Positions 56,196 to 63,382 of a stretch of 64,000 bases of DNA are shown piece after piece. The stretch covers positions 19,805 to 83,804 of the forward strand of contig NZ_CABUOL010000016.1 in assembly GCF_902493215.1 (NCBI RefSeq). The letters are read 5' to 3'. Numbering within the stretch: position 1 is the stretch's first letter; every line of letters begins with the position of its first letter. A program made the translations under genes and the position numbers. The notes under the pieces were generated by a model that had not been told where the DNA came from, did no database searches, and saw only the letters and a program-made list of their open reading frames with translations. The DNA comes from an uncultured Mediterranea sp. (GTDB lineage: Bacteria; Bacteroidota; Bacteroidia; Bacteroidales; Bacteroidaceae).

Positions 56196-56974
56196 GATTC
56201 TTTTGTTTGAAGGTTCAACTTATCTGGATACCCAGCTGTAATGTCATACGCCTCCAGTTCCTCAACGGTAGAAAGCCGGTTAACGTTGTTAATATGCCTC
56301 TGTGTCTGGTCAAAGCATTTGTCAGCATACGAAGACACCATCTTGACGAGAACGAGTGCGTCAGCAGGAGCAAGCGGTATGGCTTCTCCGCCATAGAACA
56401 GATTGGTTTGTTCTACTCCTTCTTCCATCTCTCGTCCAAAGCGGTCCATCAACGACAACCTTTCTTCCTTTGACAGCCACATGGATTTTCCGTTATAGGT
56501 AAATCCGTTTACTTTTTCAGACTTGTCGTAGGACTCTATCTGGGACAAGACACGCGCTCTCACTTCGTCCACACGGTTTTTATATGTGCCGTCCAAACAG
56601 CCGCGTATCCAATCAACAAACATGTCATAGTCACTCACTTCGTGATTGCTTTCGTCAATGCGTCTCTTTTGAGCAATGTCTTCAATAAAAGCTGTATAAT
56701 CTGATTGCGTGAATAGACCATAAGCGCTCATAACTCCTGCCATTACAGCCTTATCGATGCTGTACGGCTTCTGTACTCGCACGGGAAAGGCTTCGGTAAC
56801 GTCCACCTCCGAACCATCTTCGTTAACACTCTTCACGGCCTTGTGTCCAATGAACACAGTCACGTATCTACCCTCGTCCATGGATTGGATTTTACCTCCA
56901 TTCCAAACGGTTCTGCTGCTGTTGTAGTCTTCTTCTATGGTAGAAGGAACTACCTGATAATTGATTGATTTCAT
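56192..56974 (-). CDS. Tail-fibre-associated protein with DUF4376-like C-terminal domain
   Basis: 260 residues. The last 110 or so (about 145-255) resemble the DUF4376 domain found with phage tail fibres: FTYNGKSMWLSKEERLSLM, LFYGGEAIPL, and YDITAGYPDKLN at the end. The N-terminal half is soluble and unrecognised. It starts with a 4-bp overlap on the reverse transcriptase gene, so it is translationally coupled to the DGR. A role in tail-fibre assembly or as a chaperone for the diversified protein is possible. It is not an obvious Avd accessory protein, which is shorter and helical. Confidence 0.6.
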   Translation of the reverse strand: MKSINYQVVPSTIEEDYNSSRTVWNGGKIQSMDEGRYVTVFIGHKAVKSVNEDGSEVDVTEAFPVRVQKPYSIDKAVMAGVMSAYGLFTQSDYTAFIEDIAQKRRIDESNHEVSDYDMFVDWIRGCLDGTYKNRVDEVRARVLSQIESYDKSEKVNGFTYNGKSMWLSKEERLSLMDRFGREMEEGVEQTNLFYGGEAIPLAPADALVLVKMVSSYADKCFDQTQRHINNVNRLSTVEELEAYDITAGYPDKLNLQTKES

Positions 56975-58329
56975 GTTTCAATATACGTTAATTGGTTTGT
57001 TGAGTTCTTGAAGATATAACCGCACTGGTTCTCGATTTCCACTTCTTCCAGCGGCAGGACAGCCTGCTTGCCATACTCGCGTTCGCAGGCCATCATGAAC
57101 TGGATGATGCCTTGGTAATTGCCGTGAAATTCACGGGCAAGTATCTTTCCTGTCCGTTCTCCGTCAACAACCTCTTCCATGCCTACCAGGCACTTGATCC
57201 AGTTGACTTCACGCTGCGAATTGTACCTTAGCTCGTAGTCGTAAATTGTGATTGACATGCCTAAAAGGTCTTTGATTTCGACGTGTCTGGCATCCATCTT
57301 ACGGTCTATCCGTATCTTCTGTGTCAATGCGGGTAACTTCATCTTGTTTTCTATGTATCGCATCAGCGCATAGTTGTCGGCGTGCTTCATCAGGCCGTAA
57401 TAGGAGGTCCACGACTTGTCGGAACGGCATTTCCTCGCCCGTCGCAGGGTAGCTTTCCGAACGGACACGTAGCCTTTGTCATGTCCGCAAACCGTTCTGT
57501 CTTGGTTCCGATGAAAGACGTAGCCGCAGAAGTCGCACGGTACGGATAAAGGCCGTACCTGTGCACTTCCTCTCTTGGCACGCATCCCCAATCTGTACCA
57601 CCACCAGTTCTTTATTCTCCATTTTGCCATCTGCGCTTCCTCTTTCGTGGCAAATGCCAGAAAATTGTCGTCTGCATAGCGGACGCTGGCGGACGAAAGC
57701 GACTTGACAAAGTAGTCGAACTCCAACATGACGACATGGTGGACGAATGGACTGGCAGGCGTACCGATTGGAAGTTTCCCATCAACAAAACATACATCGA
57801 CAGCAAAGTCAATCAGCCAATGGTCGGCTACTATATGCTTCAAGGCTTTACGGAACGCCTTTGGTGTGATATGCTCATAGCATTTCCGCTGGTCGATGAC
57901 GAGGCAGTAATGAAGGTCTCTCCTGTCATAATATATATGCTTCAGACGGCGGATGATGGAATGCGAGGGTATGCTTGATGTTATCCCGCATGTAGGCTTA
58001 CAATTCAGTCCGTTCAGATTGTCCTTCCGGGAGTAATGCTCTTCCAGCAGATTCAGAAGAAGGTGCTGGTAAATGCGTGTATCCAGCGACGGACAAAGGA
58101 TGTGTCGTACTTTACCGTTGTTGTTCGCCTTCACGAGGCTACGGTAGGATATGCGGTCTTTCCAGCTCCCGTCCTTCAAGGCAAGAAACAGGCGCATGCA
58201 GCGGTTGTCAAAGTCCTGTTTGAAGGATTTGACATCCCGCTTGGAGCTGTGCCCGCGGAAGGCTCTGTAAGCTGCTGACTGCATATCGCTGATGCTTAGG
58301 TTAATATTAATGTTGTCTAATCTCTTCAT
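56971..58329 (-). CDS. Reverse transcriptase of a diversity-generating retroelement
   Basis: 452 residues from ATG 58329 (ATG 58353 would add 8). Reverse transcriptase motifs from this start: fingers KVRHILCPSLDTRIYQHLL (about 73-91), catalytic box A VIDQRKCYEHI (Asp about 146), motif GTPASP (about 189-194), and the YADD active site (about 218-221) followed by a DFCGYVFHR segment. Box 4 reads GTPASP, whereas DGR reverse transcriptases usually have SQ in place of the SP of group II introns. The enzyme copies the TR RNA to cDNA with errors at adenines. It lies downstream of target gene and TR on the same strand, the classic VR-TR-RT order. The C-terminal 150 residues are phage-like and unrecognised. 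Confidence 0.93.
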   Translation of the reverse strand: MKRLDNININLSISDMQSAAYRAFRGHSSKRDVKSFKQDFDNRCMRLFLALKDGSWKDRISYRSLVKANNNGKVRHILCPSLDTRIYQHLLLNLLEEHYSRKDNLNGLNCKPTCGITSSIPSHSIIRRLKHIYYDRRDLHYCLVIDQRKCYEHITPKAFRKALKHIVADHWLIDFAVDVCFVDGKLPIGTPASPFVHHVVMLEFDYFVKSLSSASVRYADDNFLAFATKEEAQMAKWRIKNWWWYRLGMRAKRGSAQVRPLSVPCDFCGYVFHRNQDRTVCGHDKGYVSVRKATLRRARKCRSDKSWTSYYGLMKHADNYALMRYIENKMKLPALTQKIRIDRKMDARHVEIKDLLGMSITIYDYELRYNSQREVNWIKCLVGMEEVVDGERTGKILAREFHGNYQGIIQFMMACEREYGKQAVLPLEEVEIENQCGYIFKNSTNQLTYIET

Positions 58330-58337
58330 ATTGTTTG

Positions 58338-58460
58338 CAAGCCGGGCTTGCATGGCGGTGTTGGTACCACCGCCGCCCGCACTCCTTATTGCAGGCTTGT
58401 CTTATATATTCGTCATTCCAAGACACGGCAAAGCGGCTCTCGTAGTTTTTCTTTTCCTGT
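58338..58460 (-). ncRNA. TR-RT spacer, probable structured part of the DGR template RNA
   Basis: No gene fits between the TR and the RT start. The stretch holds a near-perfect palindrome, GCAAGCC-C-GGCTTGC (58338-58352), and a hairpin of GGCGGTG and CACCGCC with a 7-base loop (58354-58374). In the Bordetella phage DGR the sequence 3' of the TR is part of the RNA needed for cDNA priming; by analogy this spacer may do the same. Confidence 0.5.
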
Positions 58461-58569
58461 TTGGGCAGACCCGCCATTGTTGCGATTGGCATTCGTAACG
58501 GCATTATTCGCATTCAAGTTACGAGGCGAGCAATTGCTGTTGTTCGCATTACCGCGGGCACGGCAGGCC
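58461..58569 (-). repeat. DGR template repeat (TR)
   Basis: 109 bases aligned without gaps to the VR at 58716-58824. The nine differences are at 58478, 58481, 58486, 58487, 58504, 58505, 58508, 58520 and 58531. In the coding strand the TR has A at every one, while VR has T (five) or C (four). Nine of the 28 TR adenines are changed and no other base is. In the VR frame it encodes seven Asn codons (AAC or AAT) at the diversified positions, the usual codon design of DGR templates. It does not lie within an ORF of its own. Confidence 0.95.
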
Positions 58570-58659
58570 GTCCGCTTCACCGTTTTTTCAACCCTCCTTT
58601 CCCGTTTCGGAGGTCTCGGTCCTCATGCCGGACTTGACGGGAGACGAAAGTATTTCTGC

Positions 58660-58693
58660 GGGGCTTGCAGCCCCTTTATTCCGCTTGCAGCGG
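58660..58693 (-). promoter_or_regulatory. Two tandem hairpins downstream of the VR
   Basis: GGGGC-TTGCA-GCCCC (58660-58674) and CCGC-TTGCA-GCGG (58681-58693) have the same 5-base loop. They lie 22-56 bases past the VR, just after the target gene stop. Hairpin or cruciform elements at this position are needed for efficient target recognition in the Bordetella phage DGR; the same function here is inferred. Confidence 0.7.
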
Positions 58694-58700
58694 GCTGCGC

Positions 58701-60773
58701 CTACTCAATCAAGGCTTGGGCAGACCCGCCATAGTAGCGAGAGGCATTCGTAACGGCAGAATGCGCATTCAAGTAACGAGGCGAGCAATTGCTGTGGTTC
58801 GCATTACCGCGGGCACGGCAGGCCAGGCGAACACGCTGGTTAAGTGTCGTACTCCAATAGTTGTTGTCCCATACATACAGACATTCCCCGGTGGATATGC
58901 TTCCGCCTTTCTCTATCTTCCATGGTGCATAAGGCAACCTGCGAAGAGCGTAACCGTCACCAAGATTGGTTCCTTCTCCTATCATCAGGTATTGGCTTTC
59001 AAAATCAAAGACACCAAGTTCAGTTTTGGATGAACTTTTTTCGGTGTGCCATTGCAGCTGGTCGGGTTGCAGATAGAACTTGATAGGATTGCCCTGACTG
59101 GCACTGGTAGGATAAAGGCAGGTACCAACCTGCTCGTAACCTCCGCCACAATACATAAAAATATCTCCAGCAAGATTTACTCCAGAATAAAGCGACATGC
59201 GTAGGTTGACTTCCACATCCCAGCTTTGTTCTGTGCCATCGGAAGTATAGGCCGTAAAGGTCTGTGACATGACTTTATATACACGCACATTCATGCTGGC
59301 CGTACCGTCCGTACCGGGAACACTGGCATAACGGTACTTGTATCCGTAAAACTCAAATTCAGTGTCTTCTGGAACGCCAGTCTCCACGGCAAAACTGAAG
59401 GCCATCTGGCTCTCCATGCAGGCTTCTTTGGGGTATTCGCTGTTAATGAGTGCACTGAAATGTGTTCGACTCCCTGTTGCGTTGTAATAAATATCTTTCT
59501 GATCGCTCCATTTGGCGTACGCCCATGTTTCAGATCCTGTCTTTTTGTATCTGACACCACCGTTCACAAGCCAGTTTTCTTCATTGGCACAAGAGTCGTT
59601 GGACGATATTCCGCTTCCGAACATGTTTGCGTTATGCAGGTATTTTGTCCCGTAAAGCACCTCAAGCTCCGTAACAAGTGTATTCAAGGCATGATAGCCG
59701 CCTTCTGCAAACGGATAAGGAGCGTCTGTGTCCGCATTGTTCGAGCGGGCGTAGGTCATGTTGTTAATCTGTTGCATGTCGTTGACACGAGGATAGGTCT
59801 TGTCCTGGTCGTAGAACATGGTACACAGGTTGTCCTGGCCTTTCCCCGACTGGCAGTTGCCTTCACCCTTATACAGATACAGGAAGTTTCGTGTCTTCTT
59901 GTTCACCGTACATGCAGGGCCGGGGCCGATGGCGGTCGGTACAAGAGGGTACTTGCTGACGTCAATTCCGTCCCACACAACTGGATTGGTGAATATGCCT
60001 TTCCATGCCTTGCCGCTCTCGCCGATTACGTTGTCAAGCAGATACACGGTGTCAGTACGGGCAATACCGATGGTGTATTTGGTTTCGGTGGTTTCCCACG
60101 GGCGGAGCACGCGAACCTCGGCACCCTCCGAATTGTAGAGCTTGGCCATGCCGTGCTCATTGTAGAATGCCTCTGCGTCAAATGCACCTGCATCACAATA
60201 TTTTTGTTGCTGAGCTTCGTCAAGATACAGCTCTACATCACACTCTGCACGCTGCACCTCGGTAATTCCGACGGTCGGTGCAAAGCTGCCGTCCGCAAAC
60301 CGCAGCAGGTTGTTTCGCATCAGCTTGCCGACAGGCTTCGTGGTCTGACGGGTGTTGTCGGTGGTATCAAGCAGGTAGAAGTCATACTTCATCAGGATGT
60401 CTTTAGTACCACGGAAGAACGACGCGCTTTCGGGTGCAAGCTCGTCGGGGTTCCAGCCTGCCACGGCATAAGGGGACTGGGACAGCTTCAACTGCTCCAC
60501 ATCTCCGGATATTTCTTCAAGGCTATGCTTCGTGGCGTAGGTTCCAGCCGCATCGGTCTTGGTGAGCTGGTCTTGGGTTGCCTGTGTGATTGCTTGTGAT
60601 AGTTCTTCTTGGGTCGCAAGGTGGGTGATGTCGGGTAGATCATCCTTCTTGGCGAACTTGGCAGATTTGACCTTCTTGTTTTTTCCTGTGCTATCCACGA
60701 CCGGGATATATTCGTTGCCGGTGACTTCATTCAATTCGGTCATCTGGCTGATTTTCGTTCCTGTTATTGCCAT
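58701..60773 (-). CDS. DGR-diversified tail-fibre-like receptor-binding protein
   Basis: 690 residues from ATG 60773; ATG 60785 would add 4. The N-terminus (GTKISQMTELNEVTGNEYIP, ending VVDSTGKNKKV) matches phage tail-fibre attachment ends. A helical or coiled region (about 50-95) and a long beta-rich body follow. The last 150 residues are aromatic- and Gly-rich with the features of a C-type-lectin fold of the formylglycine-enzyme/DGR type (GDGYALRRLPYAPWKIEKGG, CLYVWDNNYWS). The VR encodes RLACRARGN to GGSAQA near the C-terminus. Seven residues differ from the TR-encoded Asn: His, Tyr, His, Ser, Ser, Tyr and Tyr. The protein probably contacts the host receptor, so mutation would change host range. 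Confidence 0.9.
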   Translation of the reverse strand: MAITGTKISQMTELNEVTGNEYIPVVDSTGKNKKVKSAKFAKKDDLPDITHLATQEELSQAITQATQDQLTKTDAAGTYATKHSLEEISGDVEQLKLSQSPYAVAGWNPDELAPESASFFRGTKDILMKYDFYLLDTTDNTRQTTKPVGKLMRNNLLRFADGSFAPTVGITEVQRAECDVELYLDEAQQQKYCDAGAFDAEAFYNEHGMAKLYNSEGAEVRVLRPWETTETKYTIGIARTDTVYLLDNVIGESGKAWKGIFTNPVVWDGIDVSKYPLVPTAIGPGPACTVNKKTRNFLYLYKGEGNCQSGKGQDNLCTMFYDQDKTYPRVNDMQQINNMTYARSNNADTDAPYPFAEGGYHALNTLVTELEVLYGTKYLHNANMFGSGISSNDSCANEENWLVNGGVRYKKTGSETWAYAKWSDQKDIYYNATGSRTHFSALINSEYPKEACMESQMAFSFAVETGVPEDTEFEFYGYKYRYASVPGTDGTASMNVRVYKVMSQTFTAYTSDGTEQSWDVEVNLRMSLYSGVNLAGDIFMYCGGGYEQVGTCLYPTSASQGNPIKFYLQPDQLQWHTEKSSSKTELGVFDFESQYLMIGEGTNLGDGYALRRLPYAPWKIEKGGSISTGECLYVWDNNYWSTTLNQRVRLACRARGNANHSNCSPRYLNAHSAVTNASRYYGGSAQALIE
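58716..58824 (-). repeat. DGR variable repeat (VR) at the 3' end of the target gene
   Basis: 109 bases, nine of which differ from the TR, all at TR adenines (A to T five times, A to C four times, on the coding strand). The VR ends 12 bases before the stop codon. Identity stops sharply at both ends (58460 vs 58715 and 58570 vs 58825). The unmutated 3' end (GGCGGGTCTGCCCAA on the coding strand) is the likely initiation-of-mutagenic-homology region. Confidence 0.95.
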
Positions 60774-60793
60774 ATAAATATTCATGATTTAAG

Positions 60794-60982
60794 TTAGTTC
60801 ACATTGTTTTCCAAACACATGTACGATGAACCGTTTTCCATTACGAGCGCATCCCCGTTCTCGGCAAGAATAGCATCGTATATGGAATTATCGATACTGG
60901 GAATATTGCCGATACTCGGCAGCCGTAGCTCCTTCATCGATACTTCTGGCAGGCGTATGCCTGACAACTCAACACGCTCCAT
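60794..60982 (-). CDS. Small tail-region protein of unknown function
   Basis: 62 residues from ATG 60982. I chose it over 61009 because it starts one base after the stop of the preceding gene and has GAGGG about 8 bases upstream. It is acidic with several Leu/Ile-Pro pairs (LRLPSIGNIPSI) and no membrane segment. It lies directly upstream of the DGR target gene. Function is unknown; a small tail or fibre-associated protein is likely from position. Confidence 0.5.
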   Translation of the reverse strand: MERVELSGIRLPEVSMKELRLPSIGNIPSIDNSIYDAILAENGDALVMENGSSYMCLENNVN

Positions 60983-60983
60983 A

Positions 60984-61277
60984 TCAGCCCTCAGTGATGA
61001 TGTTTGCATTGATAACGCTACACAAGCTGACGATTTCTATCGTCACTCCAGAAGGTATGTCTATTTGGAAAATCATATTCCTTGATGCTTCGTAACTTGT
61101 CCAGTTTCTCACGGGTACTGGGTTCATACCGTCGATGTATGCGTACACGGTAAGCTGGCCGATATTATTCTCGGCTTTGTATTCTCTCTCCAGCTGGACA
61201 ACCGTTGTCCCGGCAGATACAAAGCTGGCCTTGTATTTGCTGCCTTCCTGCGTGAAATTTAATTTTTGATTTGCCAT
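60984..61277 (-). CDS. Small beta-rich tail-region protein of unknown function
   Basis: 97 residues. The sequence alternates in a beta-sandwich-like way (KLNFTQEGSKYKASFVSAGTTVVQLERE, read as two short segments, then an acidic end) and has no signal. It lies at the head of the gene pair before the DGR target gene and is probably cotranscribed with it. Similar short proteins occur next to Bacteroides phage tail fibres, but I cannot name a family. Confidence 0.6.
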   Translation of the reverse strand: MANQKLNFTQEGSKYKASFVSAGTTVVQLEREYKAENNIGQLTVYAYIDGMNPVPVRNWTSYEASRNMIFQIDIPSGVTIEIVSLCSVINANIITEG

Positions 61278-61304
61278 AACTATAACATTTTTGTTGATTA
61301 TATT

Positions 61305-61421
61305 TTAATAAATAACCCAACTTCGAAAATTATTCGGTATTGACCTACTGACAATACAATGATCATCCGTGCAAGTTGCGATGCAGGTCATTGGAACTAA
61401 GATTAAAATTGTTGTTTTCAT
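61305..61421 (-). CDS. Possible 38-residue small exported protein
   Basis: A short open frame from ATG 61421 to TAA 61305. It opens with a hydrophobic segment (MKTTILILVPMTCIATC) containing a Cys at a possible lipobox, followed by a short polar tail. It fills most of the gap between the frameshifted gene and the beta-rich gene. No strong ribosome-binding site is seen. Evidence is limited to length and the lipoprotein-like opening. Confidence 0.35.
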   Translation of the reverse strand: MKTTILILVPMTCIATCTDDHCIVSRSIPNNFRSWVIY

Positions 61422-61445
61422 ATTCAATATTTTATTTTGCAAGGA

Positions 61446-61815
61446 TTATTCCGTTTCGGATACATTAAATCCGTATTTGTTGCATGAAAATGTGTTGCTT
61501 TCGGTATAATATGATATAATAAGATAAGCAGCTGAAAAAAAGCAAAGTAAGACTCACCTTGAACACCAGATATAGATATATTATATCCTGTACTATTTTT
61601 ACTAATAATAACGGATAATTGCATTCTTCCAGCAATCTCATCAGAGTTAATAACACTATTATCTACATCAGCATAAATGGTATTTCCATCTTCTACTGCT
61701 TTTTTAAAGCTAATATACCGTCTAGCCCTCCTATTGCAGAGGATATTTCGTCACTTGTTCGCTGGATTACATTGAACATCCCCATCTTGCGGATCATTTC
61801 TTGATTGGTTTTCAT
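61446..61815 (-). pseudogene. Frameshifted small phage gene (two homopolymer shifts)
   Basis: The ATG at 61815 has a near-perfect Shine-Dalgarno (GGAGGTGAT) just upstream, rare in Bacteroides. Frame 0 gives 40 residues and stops at 61693. Right before the stop is the run TTAAAAAAG (61707-61699); one more A, or a -1 slip, continues the frame with AVEDGNTIYADVDNS. A second run of seven T (coding strand, within about 61533-61541) shifts the frame again; one more T would restore a natural-looking end (SAAYLIISYYTESN to SETE, stop at 61446). Restored length would be 123 residues. It could be a decayed gene, a homopolymer sequencing error, phase variation or programmed frameshifting. Function unknown. 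Confidence 0.6.
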
Positions 61816-61908
61816 ATATCACCTCCTTTTTTAAATTTATTTCTGTTTCAAGCGTTGTTTTGTCCGACACATACCATTTGTTATCATAATTTTTGAAGGA
61901 ACAAAACA

Positions 61909-61956
61909 AAAAAGCCCATGAACTTCACCCGTATTTGGATGAAGCTCATGGGCTTT
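61909..61956 (-). terminator. Rho-independent terminator after the recombinase gene
   Basis: AAAGCCCATGAACTTCACCC pairs with a nearly complementary 20-base arm ending CATGGGCTTT, with a 6-base loop and two mismatches. On the minus strand it is followed by TTTTTTGTTTTG. It should end the recombinase transcript. Note that it falls just before the promoterless-looking frameshifted gene. Confidence 0.85.
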
Positions 61957-62047
61957 CACAATTTCTACACGGGCAAAGATAGTAATTCTTCTTCTAAGGA
62001 CAATGATACCCGTACAGAATTTTGAAAGGTTGCGATTTCGCCATATT

Positions 62048-62102
62048 CCACTGACATCGCTTGTCAGTGGGTAGATTGTGGGTATATTTCTATAGGATAT
62101 AC
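62048..62102. repeat. Two inverted repeats downstream of the recombinase
   Basis: CCACTGACA-tcgct-TGTCAGTGG is a perfect 9-bp inverted repeat (62048-62070). Next to it GGTATAT (62079-62085) and ATATACC (62096-62102) form a second one. Neither has a T-run. They may be protein-binding or processing sites; nothing else is seen in the 185-base gap from 61957 to 62141. Confidence 0.45.
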
Positions 62103-62141
62103 CAGGAATGTACCGTTTTTTGTTGTCAAAAAGAAAAATAC

Positions 62142-63308
62142 CTACAACCGCTTACGCTTACGTATGCTCTTCAGGTCGCGGACGATGGTGTCGGAAAGCA
62201 CCTCGGAGTATATCTGCGTCGTTTTGACCGACGTATGGCCAAGCACCTTCTGCACCGTGGTAATTGCTACACCTTGATGCACCAACAGGGTCGCGCAGGT
62301 ATGCCTGGCCGTGTGGTAGGTGAAGTGTTTCTTCACACCGGCCATCTTGCCGACCTCGGCCAGCAGCTTGTTTGTTTCGCAGTTGCTTGGGATGGCTGCC
62401 AGTTCTTCAACGGACGGATAGCGGTCGATGACCTCGAGGGCCTTGCCATCGAAGAGCAGGGCCAACGGAAGCTTTATTTCGATGTTGGTCTTTTGCATCT
62501 TCAGGCACAGCCAGCGGGTACGGTTAATCGGTACCACATTCATAGTCGATAGCGCACAAAAATCGGAGTAGCGCAGGCCGGTGTAGCAGCAGAACAGGAA
62601 GGCATCGAGTACATGACGGTGGCGCTGATCAGCGAGCTGCACCGCCTCCAGCCGGCGCAGTTCGTCGGGGGTGAGAAACTCGTGCTTCCCTTTCTCCTGC
62701 CGGATTTTGAACTTGCGAAACGGATAGGCATCGGCCGGCATGTAGCCGTCGTTGATGGCCTCGTTGATAAGGGTGCGCAGCTGGCGCAGGTGCTTGGCCA
62801 CGGTATTCACACCTTTGCCCTGCTCCCGCAGCCAAGCCTCGAAGTCCTTCAGCATGGTGTAGGTCAGGTCGGCGAAGTCCAAGCCTGGCCGGAACTGCTC
62901 GAGCTGGCCGACGGTGGACAGCAGGTTCTCTTTCGTATTGGGCCGCTTGTCGGAGGTTTCAATGGCCGAGCGTGCGAATGCCGGAAAGGTGATGGTGGCC
63001 GGTGCCTTCTTCTTCACAGCATCCCGCAGAAGGGCCAGTGTCGGCTGGATGCCACGCTTCCAAAATCCAAGTTCGACGGCCTGCAGGTGGATGATGAATT
63101 CGAAGAGTAGCGCATTGAGTTCGATGGCCTGCGGGTGGTTGACTACTTGCGAGCTATTCTTATCCCAGTGCTCCGGCTGGAGGTAGATGTTGGTAGTGAG
63201 GTAGATGTTACGCTGGTTCAGCTTTGCTTCTACCTGCACAAGGGCTGTGCCCTGGTTGTTGAGCTGGTTCTTTCGATTATAAACTAGCCGATATCGTATC
63301 TTCTGCAT
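62142..63308 (-). CDS. Tyrosine recombinase, probable DNA invertase of the adjacent cassettes
   Basis: 388 residues from ATG 63308; the longer frame to 63443 runs over the recombination site and cassette and is unlikely. An arm-like N-terminus (MQKIRYRLVYNRKNQLN), SAM-like core-binding domain (about 100-195) and full catalytic domain are present: Arg in TGLRYSD, His/Arg in HTARHTCATL, His in LGHTSVKTTQ and Tyr in IYSEV. All catalytic residues are there, unlike the integrase at the tRNA. A TACCTTTG -7 box lies at 63335-63328. A recombinase directly beside inverted sites and silent cassettes, far from the attachment site, points to site-specific inversion rather than phage integration. Confidence 0.85.
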   Translation of the reverse strand: MQKIRYRLVYNRKNQLNNQGTALVQVEAKLNQRNIYLTTNIYLQPEHWDKNSSQVVNHPQAIELNALLFEFIIHLQAVELGFWKRGIQPTLALLRDAVKKKAPATITFPAFARSAIETSDKRPNTKENLLSTVGQLEQFRPGLDFADLTYTMLKDFEAWLREQGKGVNTVAKHLRQLRTLINEAINDGYMPADAYPFRKFKIRQEKGKHEFLTPDELRRLEAVQLADQRHRHVLDAFLFCCYTGLRYSDFCALSTMNVVPINRTRWLCLKMQKTNIEIKLPLALLFDGKALEVIDRYPSVEELAAIPSNCETNKLLAEVGKMAGVKKHFTYHTARHTCATLLVHQGVAITTVQKVLGHTSVKTTQIYSEVLSDTIVRDLKSIRKRKRL

Positions 63309-63370
63309 AAGTTGTATAGTTTTGCGGCAAAGGTAGGAAATGGTGAGGAATAGAGCTTTCAGCGGGCGAC

Positions 63371-63382
63371 GTGGGAGGACTT
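63371..63382 (+). repeat. Recombination site 1 (degenerate)
   Basis: GTGGGAGGACTT, the start of cassette 1, preceded by GAC. It matches the core of the sites at 63937 and 63985 (GTGGGAG, A/G, ACT) in the plus orientation, but the flanking GG of ACGGGTG is missing, so it is the least conserved of the three. Confidence 0.55.

Noticed and set aside
57500..57560. A zinc finger in the reverse transcriptase (CDFCGY ... CGH).
   Set aside because: The segment lines up better with the D-F-x-G-Y motif after the YADD box, and the Cys spacing is irregular.
58461..58824. Reading the TR/VR pair as an ordinary gene-end duplication.
   Set aside because: A neutral duplication would show changes at all bases. 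Here all nine are at template adenines, and a reverse transcriptase is adjacent.
61693..61710. Confident call of programmed -1 frameshifting at A-AAA-AAG.
   Set aside because: A second homopolymer shift downstream makes sequencing error, phase variation or decay at least as likely, so it is left as an open finding.
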